The translations under genes and the position numbers were made by a program. The notes under the pieces were generated by a model. That model was not told the DNA's origin and ran no database searches. It worked only from the letters and a program-made list of their open reading frames with translations. Of a DNA stretch of 64,000 nucleotides, positions 38,601-48,152 are shown piece after piece; the stretch's first letter is position 1, and every line of letters starts with the position of its first letter. The stretch covers positions 1,116,001 to 1,180,000 of the forward strand of contig CP048717.1 of the NCBI GenBank assembly GCA_022641835.1, given 5' to 3'. The stretch is from Petasospora fabianii (taxonomy: Eukaryota > Ascomycota > Saccharomycetes > Phaffomycetales > Wickerhamomycetaceae).

Positions 38601-38644
38601 GCTTGCGTGAGACAATCTGTCAGCGAGAGCAGATCAAGACTCAT
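35606..38644 (-). CDS. KAP120: KAP120, karyopherin (importin-beta family)
   Basis: A 1012-residue all-helical protein (S. cerevisiae Kap120: 1032). The N-terminus closely follows Kap120: QKLAENQLKEWERQPGFHQL, LQTRWLAIISFKNGVERYWR, NAISKEEK and DFPQEWPTML, an importin N-terminal (Ran-binding) domain in about 25-105. HEAT-type repeats fill the rest. Kap120 imports cargo including ribosome-assembly factors such as Rpf1 and affects 60S export. Divergent from GEM1. Confidence 0.95.
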   Translation of the reverse strand: MSLDLLSLTDCLTQANSSERNSHQKLAENQLKEWERQPGFHQLLQTVYTDLSLPLQTRWLAIISFKNGVERYWRASKVNAISKEEKSAIRQHLFDLIDEPNKQLAIQNAQAISRVCRFDFPQEWPTMLDDIERILQQSLVENNNVKIHNMLIILNQVIKNLAMAKIGRTRPALQSKAPIITPLIIKIYTNFFNEWIENLDFGIVEIGYLSLKVMRRLITEVYDSPQQSPELTEFLSLSVRHFELLITGYEKYSPNDILEKYIKCYAKIYNLIVKSNPTSLVLLPCSKEILFLLLKIIQEKAQTVYNNDGDNDADGVWEFLAIKSLLIFKNLINFLFKKGAVLTLKSKSSKADVENAINLLTTQFFSEDLIKSLTDLLINYYIKLKPSDLESWANEPEEWANDEANQNFEFQIRQCAENFFQDLMVNFKDLLVPYVLNKVQNEMSNYNEVSVQNILVKDSVFSIFQLSANSIHEIIDFNDLCTRIFFPEALKNDMSEQRIIKRRVCLLINEWVGLSVITPATYQNIYNLLLNFLDPSNPISDTVVKLTAIQALKTIITDWDFKKDDFKPFIKDFTHHLLSLTTTMELTESKLFLLNTISDLIARTNPHISVNELDQLLNIVPKFWDDSNNSNELILKNSLLRILKNLVISLNTNSQTTWPIALPLIRVCCSPESEYHSLLSEDGYELWLAILQYYPASQQLDISNSLIQDLNDFYLHALMNQTEVLPLIIEIWRSYNILIPGLFIEDGTKEFVLGVFSTFAKYLPQMRDDALDILISYLEIALLENYNSAENFKKLLSLMMESRLLPTIIEMIMDDDQAHLTIAKLLLVLARIAYFMPGDLVEVFRYLFPGDSETSAALKKCITVWYARMDATVGNPRNRKIHVLGLTALLKTGNPVFFEDLSALVSLWISSLEEVNESANSGDCETYHSNYLYEFQFNDDLTVKENGEYVRFQELFKTRDPVHNLLIKQFINSTLNEVEQSIGQQTWAQLVSQLDHNLVENFQYFLRLPTNS

Positions 38645-38752
38645 CTCACAAGATTTCCAATTCCTATCCTACTCTCCAGGTGTGTCAAAATAGGTTGACC
38701 CCTCAAATGGTTCCATTTTTTCTACTATATGACCTTCAAACCTGAGTTAAGA

Positions 38753-38765
38753 ACACCCAGACACC
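38753..38765 (+). promoter_or_regulatory. 13-base promoter motif ACACCCAGACACC (GEM1 copy)
   Basis: One mismatch to the 13-mer before ADE5,7 and PRE10. It is 102 bases before the GEM1 ATG and 109 from the divergent KAP120 start. Confidence 0.5.
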
Positions 38766-38854
38766 ACTAATGACCTCCCTGTTCATTTAGGTTCGAGACA
38801 ATAACGAGAGTAACCACCAATTAACTTTGAATTGTTGATGAATAGAAGTATAAA

Positions 38855-40817
38855 ATGTCTAAGGATGTTATAAGAGTTGTTGTATGCGGTGATGAAGGTA
38901 TGTCAATTAAAAACACACGTCCAATTGCAGTACTAACAAAATAATGAAACAGGCGTGGGGAAGAGTAGTCTCATCACTGCCCTGGTGAAGGACACATACG
39001 TTCCAAATATCCAGGAGGTCCTGCCCCCAATCACCATTCCTCGAGACTTTGGCTCATCGTCGTATTCACCAAATGCTACGGTGATCATTGACACAAACTC
39101 CTCGGACATGACTGCGTTGCAGAAGGAGATCCGTCACGCTGATGTTATCTGGCTAGTGTACTCGGATCACTACACATACGAACGAATCTCGCTGTACTGG
39201 ATGAACATATTCCGATCTTTCGGTGTAAATCTACCTGTGGTGCTGTGTGCTAACAAGTCAGATCTCCAGGCTGGTGTTGAGTCGGAAAGAGCGATATCCG
39301 ATGAGTTCATACCCATTCTGAGGGAGTTCAAAGAAGTGGAGTCATGTATCAGATGCAGTGCTAAGGATAAGTACAACATCAACCAGGCATTCTATCTGTG
39401 TCAAAGAGCAGTGACACACCCAATCTCACCACTGTTTGATGCTAAGGAGGGCAACTTGAAACCAGCTGCCGTGGATGCCTTATCGAGAGTGTTTTTCCTC
39501 TGTGACAAGGATCAAGATGGCTACTTGAACGAGGAGGAGTTCATGGCATTACAAAAGAAATGCTTTGGAAGGGGACTGGACATTAGCGATATTGGTGAGA
39601 TCAAATCCACTCTTAATGAGCAATTGACAGACTCCTTCACAGAGAAAGGGCTAACAAGTGATGGATTCCTCATGTTGAACAAGATCTTTGCCGAGAGGGG
39701 TAGACACGAAACAACTTGGGGTATCCTCAGAACATTCCACTATACCGACTCGCTGTCATTGCATGACAAGTTCCTTCAACCACAACTTGACGTACCAAAG
39801 GGATCAAGTGTCGAGCTAAGTCCCGTCGGATATAGATTCTTTGTCGATCTCTTCTTGCTGTTTGATAAGGATAACGATGGTGGGCTGAATGACACTGAGC
39901 TCCATTCACTCTTCAAGCCAACACCAGGTATCCCCAATGACTGGCTCGAGACAAACTTCCCACAAACGACAGTGAGAAACGAACAAGGACATGTCACTTT
40001 GCAAGGATGGCTTGCCCAGTGGAGTATGACGACTTATTTGGACTACAAGGTCACACTGGCATATCTCGCCTACCTAGGGTTTGAGTCCCTAAATGGTACA
40101 ACGACAGTTGCACTCACAGTTACTAAACCAAGAAAAGAACGTCGTCGACAGGGGAAACCAGTTAGGGTCAACGTTACAGATCGTACTGTCTTCAATTGTT
40201 ATGTCCTTGGTGGTCCACGCAGTGGTAAATCTTCTTTGCTCGAGGCATTCTTGGGAAGACAGTACAGTGATATCTACAATCCAACTATTAAGCCACGCAT
40301 GGTGGTTAACAGTGTTGAGCTTAAAGGTGGTAAGCAAGTTTATCTCATTCTCGAAGAGCTGGGGGAACTTGAACCGGCCATCCTGGACAATGACACGCGT
40401 CTCCAGCAATGTGATGTGCTCTGTATGGCATATGACTCATCTGATCCAGATAGTTTCAGACAGATTGTGGAGCTTGTGGATAAGCATCCTCTCATGAACA
40501 AGATTCCGACTGTTCTCGTGGCACTTAAGGCTGATCTTGATCGTCAACAACAACGCTTTGACATTCAACCAGATGAGTACACAGCATCGGTGTATCTCCC
40601 ACCACCGTTGCACGTCTCCTCCACATGGCCCTCCTCGCTATCTGAACTATTTGTCAAGCTTGTCGAGGCATCAAACTTCCCTTCAACTGCGACACCGGGG
40701 CTCGAGCCTGAGGTTAAGGCTGATCATTTGACAAATGCGGTCATCGCTGCTTCTGGTGTTGCGTTTGTTAGTGTCCTCTCCCTTGCAGTATGGAAGCTTA
40801 CCATGTCTAGAAGCTGA
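38855..40817 (+). CDS. GEM1: GEM1, mitochondrial Miro GTPase
   Basis: Two exons, 38855-38897 and 38953-40817, give 635 residues (S. cerevisiae: 662). GTPase 1 begins [15 protein letters not shown] and continues VGKSSL, so the intron falls inside the P-loop. EF-hands are at about 195 ([13 protein letters not shown]) and 319 ([13 protein letters not shown]). GTPase 2 has [10 protein letters not shown] at about 434. A C-terminal span ([20 protein letters not shown]) with a short basic tail anchors the protein in the outer membrane. Gem1 regulates mitochondrial inheritance and the ERMES contact site. Confidence 0.96.
38898..38952 (+). other. GEM1: Intron of GEM1
   Basis: A 55-base intron: donor GTATGT, branch TACTAAC (38931-38937), acceptor ATGAAACAG. 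The branch adenosine is 16 bases from the acceptor. It splits a glycine codon of the first GTP-binding loop, so retention destroys the GTPase. Confidence 0.95.
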
Positions 40818-41012
40818 ATGTTTGTAATGAAAACTTGTAAATAATGAATGCTTACGACTAGAGACAAACTCAGTAGGGTCCACTTTCCACATTGGGAAGA
40901 GACAATGCGTTTGACACAAGCCGCGCTCAGACAAAAGTACATATCCTAACACTTTCTCTCTCTTCCCCCTCACCCACTGCCCCACCGCTGTCTCTCACTC
41001 TGCAACGACAGA

Positions 41013-41948
41013 ATGGCTCTCCTCACATTATCATATGGATACCCTTTCCCCCAGGGAGTTCTCCTCTCACTTGCTCTCTCGGTGCTCTACGTCGTCACGA
41101 TCTACGTCCATAAGCCAGCCAATGCTGCTCGAGCCAAGACGGGAGCAATTGACAGAAATGACCCGGCTATTGTCAAGTGGAGAGTCAAGATCATTGGGAT
41201 TTTCACTGTGCTTTCACTGATTGGCACGCCATTAATGGTATCCAAGCTCAGTGCCGTTCCATTGGGGAAAGTGATTGCACAATTGGGGATATTACCTGGG
41301 TTCCTATATGATGAGGGGTTGAAGTTCTCTCGGGAAACCCTTGTTTTGTACATCAGGGATATATTTCAAGATGTTATGCTTCTATCGATACTATACATTG
41401 GTCCATTGATTAATGATATCTTCTTCGAGTCCGAATCACCATTAATGATGATACAGCACTATGTCTCTCAGATCTCAACACTTCATGGGTTCAGAGACCT
41501 CATTGTCGGACCCTTGACAGAAGAGATTGTGTATACATCTCTTACGATTCTCATACTGATCCAGGTACCAAATATCACAACTTACCAGTTAATCTTCATT
41601 CCACCGTTGTTCTTCTCCGTGGCACATCTCCACCATGCCTATGAGATGTACAGCACATCAACGATTCCACTCAAGATCATCATCCTTTCCACTCTTTTCC
41701 AAATGATGTACACATTCCTCTTTGGTATATTAACTGACTTTGTTTTCCTGAGACAGACAAACTTGTGGAGTTGCTTCGTTCTACACTCGCTTTGCAACTT
41801 TATGGGAGTTCCTTCGATGAGTGTCGATACAACCAAGTTCAAGTATTGGAACTATGTCTACTACGCATTGCTGATTGTTGGGATGTACGGATTTACGAAG
41901 ACGCTCTTCCCCTTGACGGAGAGCAGTATGTCATTGACTCCCTTTTGA
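41013..41948 (+). CDS. RCE1: RCE1, CAAX prenyl protease 2
   Basis: A 311-residue multi-span membrane protein (S. cerevisiae: 315). The ABI/CAAX protease signature is intact: a Glu pair in GPLTEEIVYTS (about 170-171), His in FSVAHLHHAYE (about 205) and His-Asn in VLHSLCNFMGVP (about 260). Rce1 removes the last three residues of farnesylated or geranylgeranylated proteins such as Ras and a-factor precursor at the endoplasmic reticulum. In S. cerevisiae it lies near URA10, TMA23 and PRP24, all of whose counterparts are in this window. Confidence 0.95.
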   Translation: MALLTLSYGYPFPQGVLLSLALSVLYVVTIYVHKPANAARAKTGAIDRNDPAIVKWRVKIIGIFTVLSLIGTPLMVSKLSAVPLGKVIAQLGILPGFLYDEGLKFSRETLVLYIRDIFQDVMLLSILYIGPLINDIFFESESPLMMIQHYVSQISTLHGFRDLIVGPLTEEIVYTSLTILILIQVPNITTYQLIFIPPLFFSVAHLHHAYEMYSTSTIPLKIIILSTLFQMMYTFLFGILTDFVFLRQTNLWSCFVLHSLCNFMGVPSMSVDTTKFKYWNYVYYALLIVGMYGFTKTLFPLTESSMSLTPF

Positions 41949-43255
<1,307 letters not shown>

Positions 43256-43655
43256 GATGTTTTGATGGGGATTTGTTTGGTGTTTTTGGGCTTGGTTTGT
43301 GCTTTATCTTAGGCCGCGTTAATTGTATATTTGTCATATCACTGCTGTAGAACCCATTCTTATCCTCTTAGTATAGGTAAGCGAACAATAAAGTATGCCA
43401 AGACTTCCTGGTTCACTCCTCAGATCTCGGTCTTGCACTGCTGATGTACATCATTGAGCATACAACTACAGAGTTCAGTTTACTAATTGTGCCACCATAT
43501 GTCTATAATGCATCAAACTCATATATGATATCTCATGATACGAAAAATGAGACTAACACACTACTGTTCGTCCGATATCACCATGTCAACACTACAAAGA
43601 AGTCAATAATATCATTCACATCATGTACTCTAGTTCGCTATGCGGATTCATATTC
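43256..43655. other. Convergent intergenic region URA5/SCD5
   Basis: A 400-base gap with AT-rich 3' flanking sequence. I see no repeat, RNA gene or conserved reading frame in it. Confidence 0.4.
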
Positions 43656-45476
43656 TCAGTTTTGGTAATACTGTAATCTATCAACCTCTGTCTGCAATGC
43701 CTTCAAATCACCCAAGATGTCAGTTGCACTTCTTATATTGTGATTATACTGACCATCATGTGCAAACCCATTCGTCTGCTGCTGCTGTTGTTGTTGTTGC
43801 TGCTGATACTGTGGGTACCCTGTGGACTGTGGCTGAATGTATCCTGTAGATTGTGGCTGAAGATAATTGTTGTTCTGATTATATCCACTTTGAGGTTCAG
43901 TACCTGTGAGTTGAATCTTTGGTGGCAGTGGTGGTGGTATTGGGGAGGGGCCAGAGGAACGTGGTGGAGGTGGAGGTGGTGGTTGTGAAGCTCCCCTGCG
44001 ACGAGGTGGAGGAGGAGCTGGGGCGTTTGGAGATGATATGCGCTGGGTCTGTTGTTGTGCTTGTAGTTCAGCAAGAGTTGGAGCTGCAAGGTTCTGTTGT
44101 TGAGACGATGGAGATGGATTTGATGTCACGGGCGTATTGGACATCGCAGCCTGCTCTAATTGTTCAAGAGAAACGTGGTGTTCTCCAGGCACAGGAGATG
44201 AAGCAGATCTTGAGCGGCGTTGAGGTGGAACCGGTGTTTGGTTTCTTGGAGAAGGGACACGAGGGCTAAGAGTGCCCGTGATAGACGGTTGTATTCCTTC
44301 AACAGTACCATTATAGTTTGGTGAAAGGTAACCATTTTGAGGAGATGATGTCCCTGTCATGTTTGGTTGTAAGAGTGAATTGGTAAAGGGAACTGGGCCC
44401 GTATGATTAGGAGACAACAAACGCACGGGACCCGTGTGATTTGGTGCCATTGGAAGCACAGGACCAGTATGATTTGGTGCCAATGGCCTCAATCCTGCCT
44501 GGTCCGGTGATGGTGACTGGACCCTTGGTGATGGATTGTTGACTTCGTCAAAGAAGATTGATGGGATGTTGGATGGGGTACCATGGATCAAGGCACTGTC
44601 AACATTCTTGACATGCTGGAAATTTGAAAACGAATCACCCATCTCCTTGAGCTCTTCTTCTTCATTGACAGGTGTAGTGGATTGTGTATCCTTCTTGGGC
44701 ATTCTGTTGAGAAGCTGGTCCATTGGCAGCGACATATCAATCTTAACGGGCTCAACATTCTTCGGAGCCGATGGTTCCACAGATACCTGATCAGAGAACT
44801 TGATTCTTTTAGTCGGTCCTTTCTTCTTCTTTTTATGTTGTTGGTCTGGATTCTGGCCAGTCAACAGCATCTGTGTAAATGAGTCGAGATCAAAGGATTG
44901 TCCCTGACCCGTTGCCGAAGAGTGTGATAGTTCGCCTTCATCATTATCATCATCTTCTTCAACATCTTTCATCCTCTTCGCAGACAAGATCGATTTTGGC
45001 TTTGGGATAGGTGCTGGCTGACTGATGAGTCTTCTCATTGGTGTCTGGCCCAAGATGGTGTGTGCAATGACTCGAAGGAAGGCAAAGAACTCACCAAGGT
45101 TAAGGGCATTAACTTCACGAAATATCCTTATCAGGAGTTCACGACTGTGTTCAGATATACTAAAGTTTTTCAAGAATTGAAACACATCGTCGATTCGTAT
45201 AAGGTTGGTACCCCGACGAACAACAATGTCGTTATACCATCGTAGATAAGTCTTGGCCTCATCCCGCGTGAGTTGGTCTGCCCGTAGCGAAAGTGGGACA
45301 TTCAGGTCCTCAGCTGTCTCTTGTGGGGTTGGAGTACGTTCTGGAGCTTCTCCCTGTGTGTTAATATTCAGTGAAGACGTGGAGGACGTGGGTGTCACTC
45401 CAAAGGAGACAGGTGGCGGTGGTAGGTCGCTATCGCTCTTGAGGCCGGCAATGTTGAGCCAGTCAAAGCCCTCCAT
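43656..45476 (-). CDS. SCD5: SCD5, endocytic actin-coat adaptor and PP1-targeting protein
   Basis: A 606-residue protein (S. cerevisiae Scd5: 872). It starts with FDWLNIAGL and PPPPVSF, as in Scd5. A PP1-docking RVxF-type motif KRIKF is at about 220-225. The middle contains repeated LxxNxTG or LxxQxTG sites (for example LAPNHTG, LSPNHTG, LQPNMTG, IQPSITG, LQPQSTG, IQPQSTG), matching the target motif of Prk1/Ark1 kinases, then Pro-rich stretches and a polyglutamine run. Scd5 recruits Glc7 to the endocytic coat to reverse Prk1 phosphorylation. The call rests on the N-terminus, the docking motif and the repeats; it is shorter than S. cerevisiae. Confidence 0.8.
   Translation of the reverse strand: MEGFDWLNIAGLKSDSDLPPPPVSFGVTPTSSTSSLNINTQGEAPERTPTPQETAEDLNVPLSLRADQLTRDEAKTYLRWYNDIVVRRGTNLIRIDDVFQFLKNFSISEHSRELLIRIFREVNALNLGEFFAFLRVIAHTILGQTPMRRLISQPAPIPKPKSILSAKRMKDVEEDDDNDEGELSHSSATGQGQSFDLDSFTQMLLTGQNPDQQHKKKKKGPTKRIKFSDQVSVEPSAPKNVEPVKIDMSLPMDQLLNRMPKKDTQSTTPVNEEEELKEMGDSFSNFQHVKNVDSALIHGTPSNIPSIFFDEVNNPSPRVQSPSPDQAGLRPLAPNHTGPVLPMAPNHTGPVRLLSPNHTGPVPFTNSLLQPNMTGTSSPQNGYLSPNYNGTVEGIQPSITGTLSPRVPSPRNQTPVPPQRRSRSASSPVPGEHHVSLEQLEQAAMSNTPVTSNPSPSSQQQNLAAPTLAELQAQQQTQRISSPNAPAPPPPRRRGASQPPPPPPPRSSGPSPIPPPLPPKIQLTGTEPQSGYNQNNNYLQPQSTGYIQPQSTGYPQYQQQQQQQQQQTNGFAHDGQYNHNIRSATDILGDLKALQTEVDRLQYYQN
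43770..43812 (-). repeat. SCD5: CAG/CAA repeat encoding polyglutamine in SCD5
   Basis: An uninterrupted run of about eleven glutamine codons (CAG and CAA mixed) near the C-terminus of SCD5. Confidence 0.85.
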
Positions 45477-45937
45477 AGTATAATGCTGAAGTGCGAAAGT
45501 AAAGTAGCACCTTCTAGGAGCTTATCGCAGGGTAGTGAATGTGTGGATCCACGAGTATTTGCGTGTGTGCAATGCGAATGATGTCCTGATCCAGGTATGA
45601 GGGACTAGAAGGGGTGAGGGATAGGTAGAGGAGAGGATGAGTCTGCGGGGTGTCTGTGCCTGATCAGCCTCGAAGTATGCAAACCTTTCGAGGGTTTCCG
45701 GATCTGAGAGGCAGCACAATGCAAAGCAAAACGTTTGAAAACGGAAATTCAGGTGTTTTGATTGACCTTTCTGGTTGAGTTTTAAGTCTGGAGAGAGAAA
45801 GGGCCAGCTAGCTCTTTGTTCGCGGATTCATGTTGGTGCTCGGGTTTTTTTTCCTCTGCTCCTTTGTTTGATCATCATCTCCATATTGGGCAGTAGTATT
45901 GTCTTACTAGAGCTTAGGAGACTGAGTGACTGACAGC
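45477..45937. promoter_or_regulatory. Divergent SCD5 / NSRP1-like promoter region
   Basis: A 461-base divergent region. GGGTGTCTGTGCC near 45647 partly resembles the reverse of the 13-base motif seen elsewhere in the window, but with too many differences to call. A T8 run lies near 45845. No gene was seen inside. Confidence 0.35.
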
Positions 45938-46786
45938 ATGAGTAGAAAAGCATTGGGATTCGATGATGAATCCTCGGGAGAGGAAGAAGCCCCTGCCGCG
46001 CCAAGTTGGCGTGCCACAAGCGACAAGAGCACTACCTCCAAGAGACTGGGTCCATCTTTCTTGAACAAGGATATTGATGAGATTGATGAGTCGATATACG
46101 CATACGATGAGGTATATGATGAAGTATCTCATGCCAAGAAGACTGAGACGCTTCGTGCTTCGAAAGCCACGCGTCCTCAGTACATTCAGGGTCTACTTGA
46201 GGCGAAGAACAGACGCCAGGAAGACAAGCTCCGTGTGTCAGATTTAAAAGTTTCCAAAGAGCGAGCAAATGAAGGAGACGAGTTCAAGGACAAAGAAGTA
46301 TTCGTGACCAATGCGTACAAAGAACATCGTAAGAAAGTGGAAGAAAATGTGAAGCAGGAGGAGAAAGAAGCTGGTGAAGTTGATATGAAGACTTTCCATA
46401 GAGCCATGATGGATAGCCATGATCGAAATGCACATGACCAGATGGAGCATACCACTAACCAAGAAGAACAAAAAGAAGAGAACGATACTCAAAATGTTGA
46501 GGAGACACACATATCATTACAAGCTGGACTGAACATTCCATCCAAGGCAAAGATACCATCTCAAGCCCCAGCCTCACCGCCGCCTTTCAAGAAGCAAAAA
46601 CCATCAAGACAGTCTGAAACACAAGAAGTCTTGAAGCAGATCGAGGAATCAGAAAAGGAGAAGAAGAAGAAGCAAGATGAGAAGAGGTTCGCTACAAAGA
46701 AGTCAAGACTATTGCCAAAACTTTCTGAAAAGGATATTGAACAGTACAGGCAGCAGTACTTACAAAGGAAGGCAGCGGCCTCGTGA
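45938..46786 (+). CDS. NSRP1/DUF2040-family putative splicing regulator
   Basis: A 282-residue, charged, helical protein from the ATG at 45938 (the frame runs four codons upstream to a GTG only). An acidic start (FDDESSGEEE) is followed by the family core: IYAYDEVYDEV (about 57-67), RPQYIQGLLEAKNRRQEDKL (about 83-102), and EGDEFKDKEVFVTNAYKEHR (about 117-136). This order matches the N-terminal domain of nuclear speckle splicing regulatory protein 1. The basic C-terminus has KKKKQDEKRFATKKSR. I do not recall an S. cerevisiae orthologue. Function in splicing is by family only. Confidence 0.7.
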   Translation: MSRKALGFDDESSGEEEAPAAPSWRATSDKSTTSKRLGPSFLNKDIDEIDESIYAYDEVYDEVSHAKKTETLRASKATRPQYIQGLLEAKNRRQEDKLRVSDLKVSKERANEGDEFKDKEVFVTNAYKEHRKKVEENVKQEEKEAGEVDMKTFHRAMMDSHDRNAHDQMEHTTNQEEQKEENDTQNVEETHISLQAGLNIPSKAKIPSQAPASPPPFKKQKPSRQSETQEVLKQIEESEKEKKKKQDEKRFATKKSRLLPKLSEKDIEQYRQQYLQRKAAAS

Positions 46787-47021
46787 GACTCAATTATATA
46801 ATGACGTAATGAACACACATGCTATATTGATTCATTAGAACTGAATATGCAAATATGACCTTCCCCTATGACTTTATTAGCCCCCTGCATCAGCATCCAC
46901 ACATCTTCATCGACCACCAGAACCATAACTACGCTGTCCTATAATGCAAACCTCATCCATTCTCTTATGTACATTAGTAATTCATTCGTCACGGCAGCAA
47001 CAGCAGTAGCAGTAGCAAGGT

Positions 47022-47327
47022 TTACTTCTGAGCCTTTGTCTTTAGTTGCAATCCATGCCATTTGGCAATCTCATCCGCCAGTATCGAGTTGACCAACTTG
47101 TGCTGCTTCACCATGGTGAGACCTTTGAACTTGGGACTCGTCACATTGATCGCAAACATCGATCCACAACCACCAGAAATATCAGCAACCTCCAACTCTG
47201 AAGGTTCGAGTTGTTTTGAGAGGATTCCATAGATCTTGCGTTCATAGTCGCTCATTGGGTAATCCGATAGAAAACGACGAAATGTAAGTGGCCTAAGTGT
47301 TTGTGGGGCAAATACTCTTCTGAACAT
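47022..47327 (-). CDS. BOL3: BOL3, mitochondrial BolA-family protein
   Basis: A 101-residue protein (S. cerevisiae Bol3/Aim1: 118). A basic N-terminus (MFRRVFAPQTLRPLTFRRFL) is a mitochondrial presequence. The BolA fold follows with GGCGSMFAINVTSPKFKG and the invariant His of MVKQHKLV. Bol3 works with Nfu1 and monothiol glutaredoxin Grx5 in delivering 4Fe-4S clusters to lipoate synthase and complex II. In S. cerevisiae it is two genes from GEM1, 6 kb to the left here. Confidence 0.92.
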   Translation of the reverse strand: MFRRVFAPQTLRPLTFRRFLSDYPMSDYERKIYGILSKQLEPSELEVADISGGCGSMFAINVTSPKFKGLTMVKQHKLVNSILADEIAKWHGLQLKTKAQK

Positions 47328-48152
47328 GATGCTGGCTTAATTGTGATTATCTCTTATTTGGTGTGATAGAGACAGAAAGAGAGAAGTAGTGAACTACTAT
47401 TTGTAAGGTTCTCGGAGAAGATCGGATTTCTATGACAAAGAAAAGGGGGAAACATCCAAATCAGGAAGTTTACCAATCATGGAAACAATTTCGTTACCCG
47501 GTGAAAGTGGGGAGGCGATGAGCTGGAGTTTATGTATCTTGTCCAACAGCTGCAATCAGTTTGATTGATACAGTAATACCTAGTAACATATGAGTGCAAG
47601 TTGTCCTCAGCTTACAGCCCATACCCACCCAATTGAGGCGCCGTTGAGAAGATCGGTATACCTAGCTAGATATTAGTCTCCAGATACATTGGTGAACTAT
47701 AAGAGAACACAGCCTGAGCAGAGCTTATGGTTTCTCATCATGCCCTAACACATGGAACAATCATAACACAGAGAAGTGACACGTGTATAGATAGTCGTAA
47801 ACTGTTCAAATACTCTGGCAAACTCCTAATTACTACCATCATTCTGTGAAGAAGTTGAGTTGAAGACTCCTGCTTGTAATGGACTTCCAAGATTAGTACA
47901 CTCGTTACCTTTTACTGACCACAAACCTGGCTTCAGGAGTCTCATCTGCCTCATAATGTCAGAGATCAGGGTATGAAGGACCATTCATTGACGCGTCAGA
48001 AATGAGCTGAAGAAACAAATGTCGCCTCGTTGCAAATACCTAGCGTGGTAAGCGCCACACTACTGAAAAAAAAATCTTCGACGAAAACACGAAAAATGGG
48101 CTACACGATGGTGCTTTCTCTCTGATCAGGGACCTTTTTCCAGTACCTAAAG
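47328..48152. promoter_or_regulatory. Long divergent BOL3/PRT1 region, possible structured RNA
   Basis: An 825-base divergent region. It holds a full PAC-type GCGATGAGCT (47515-47524), GCCCTAA (near 47743-47749, Tbf1-like), CACGTG (47780-47785), a 9-base inverted repeat (47864-47872 with 47934-47942), and the palindrome TGACGCGTCA (near 47988-47997). No protein is evident. PAC and Tbf1-like sites far from PRT1 raise the possibility of an RNA gene, but I could not define snoRNA boxes. Confidence 0.4.
47864..47942. repeat. 9-base inverted repeat enclosing a 61-base loop
   Basis: AGACTCCTG at 47864-47872 pairs with CAGGAGTCT at 47934-47942. It lies about 115 bases after a GCCCTAA element in the BOL3/PRT1 gap. 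Confidence 0.7.
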
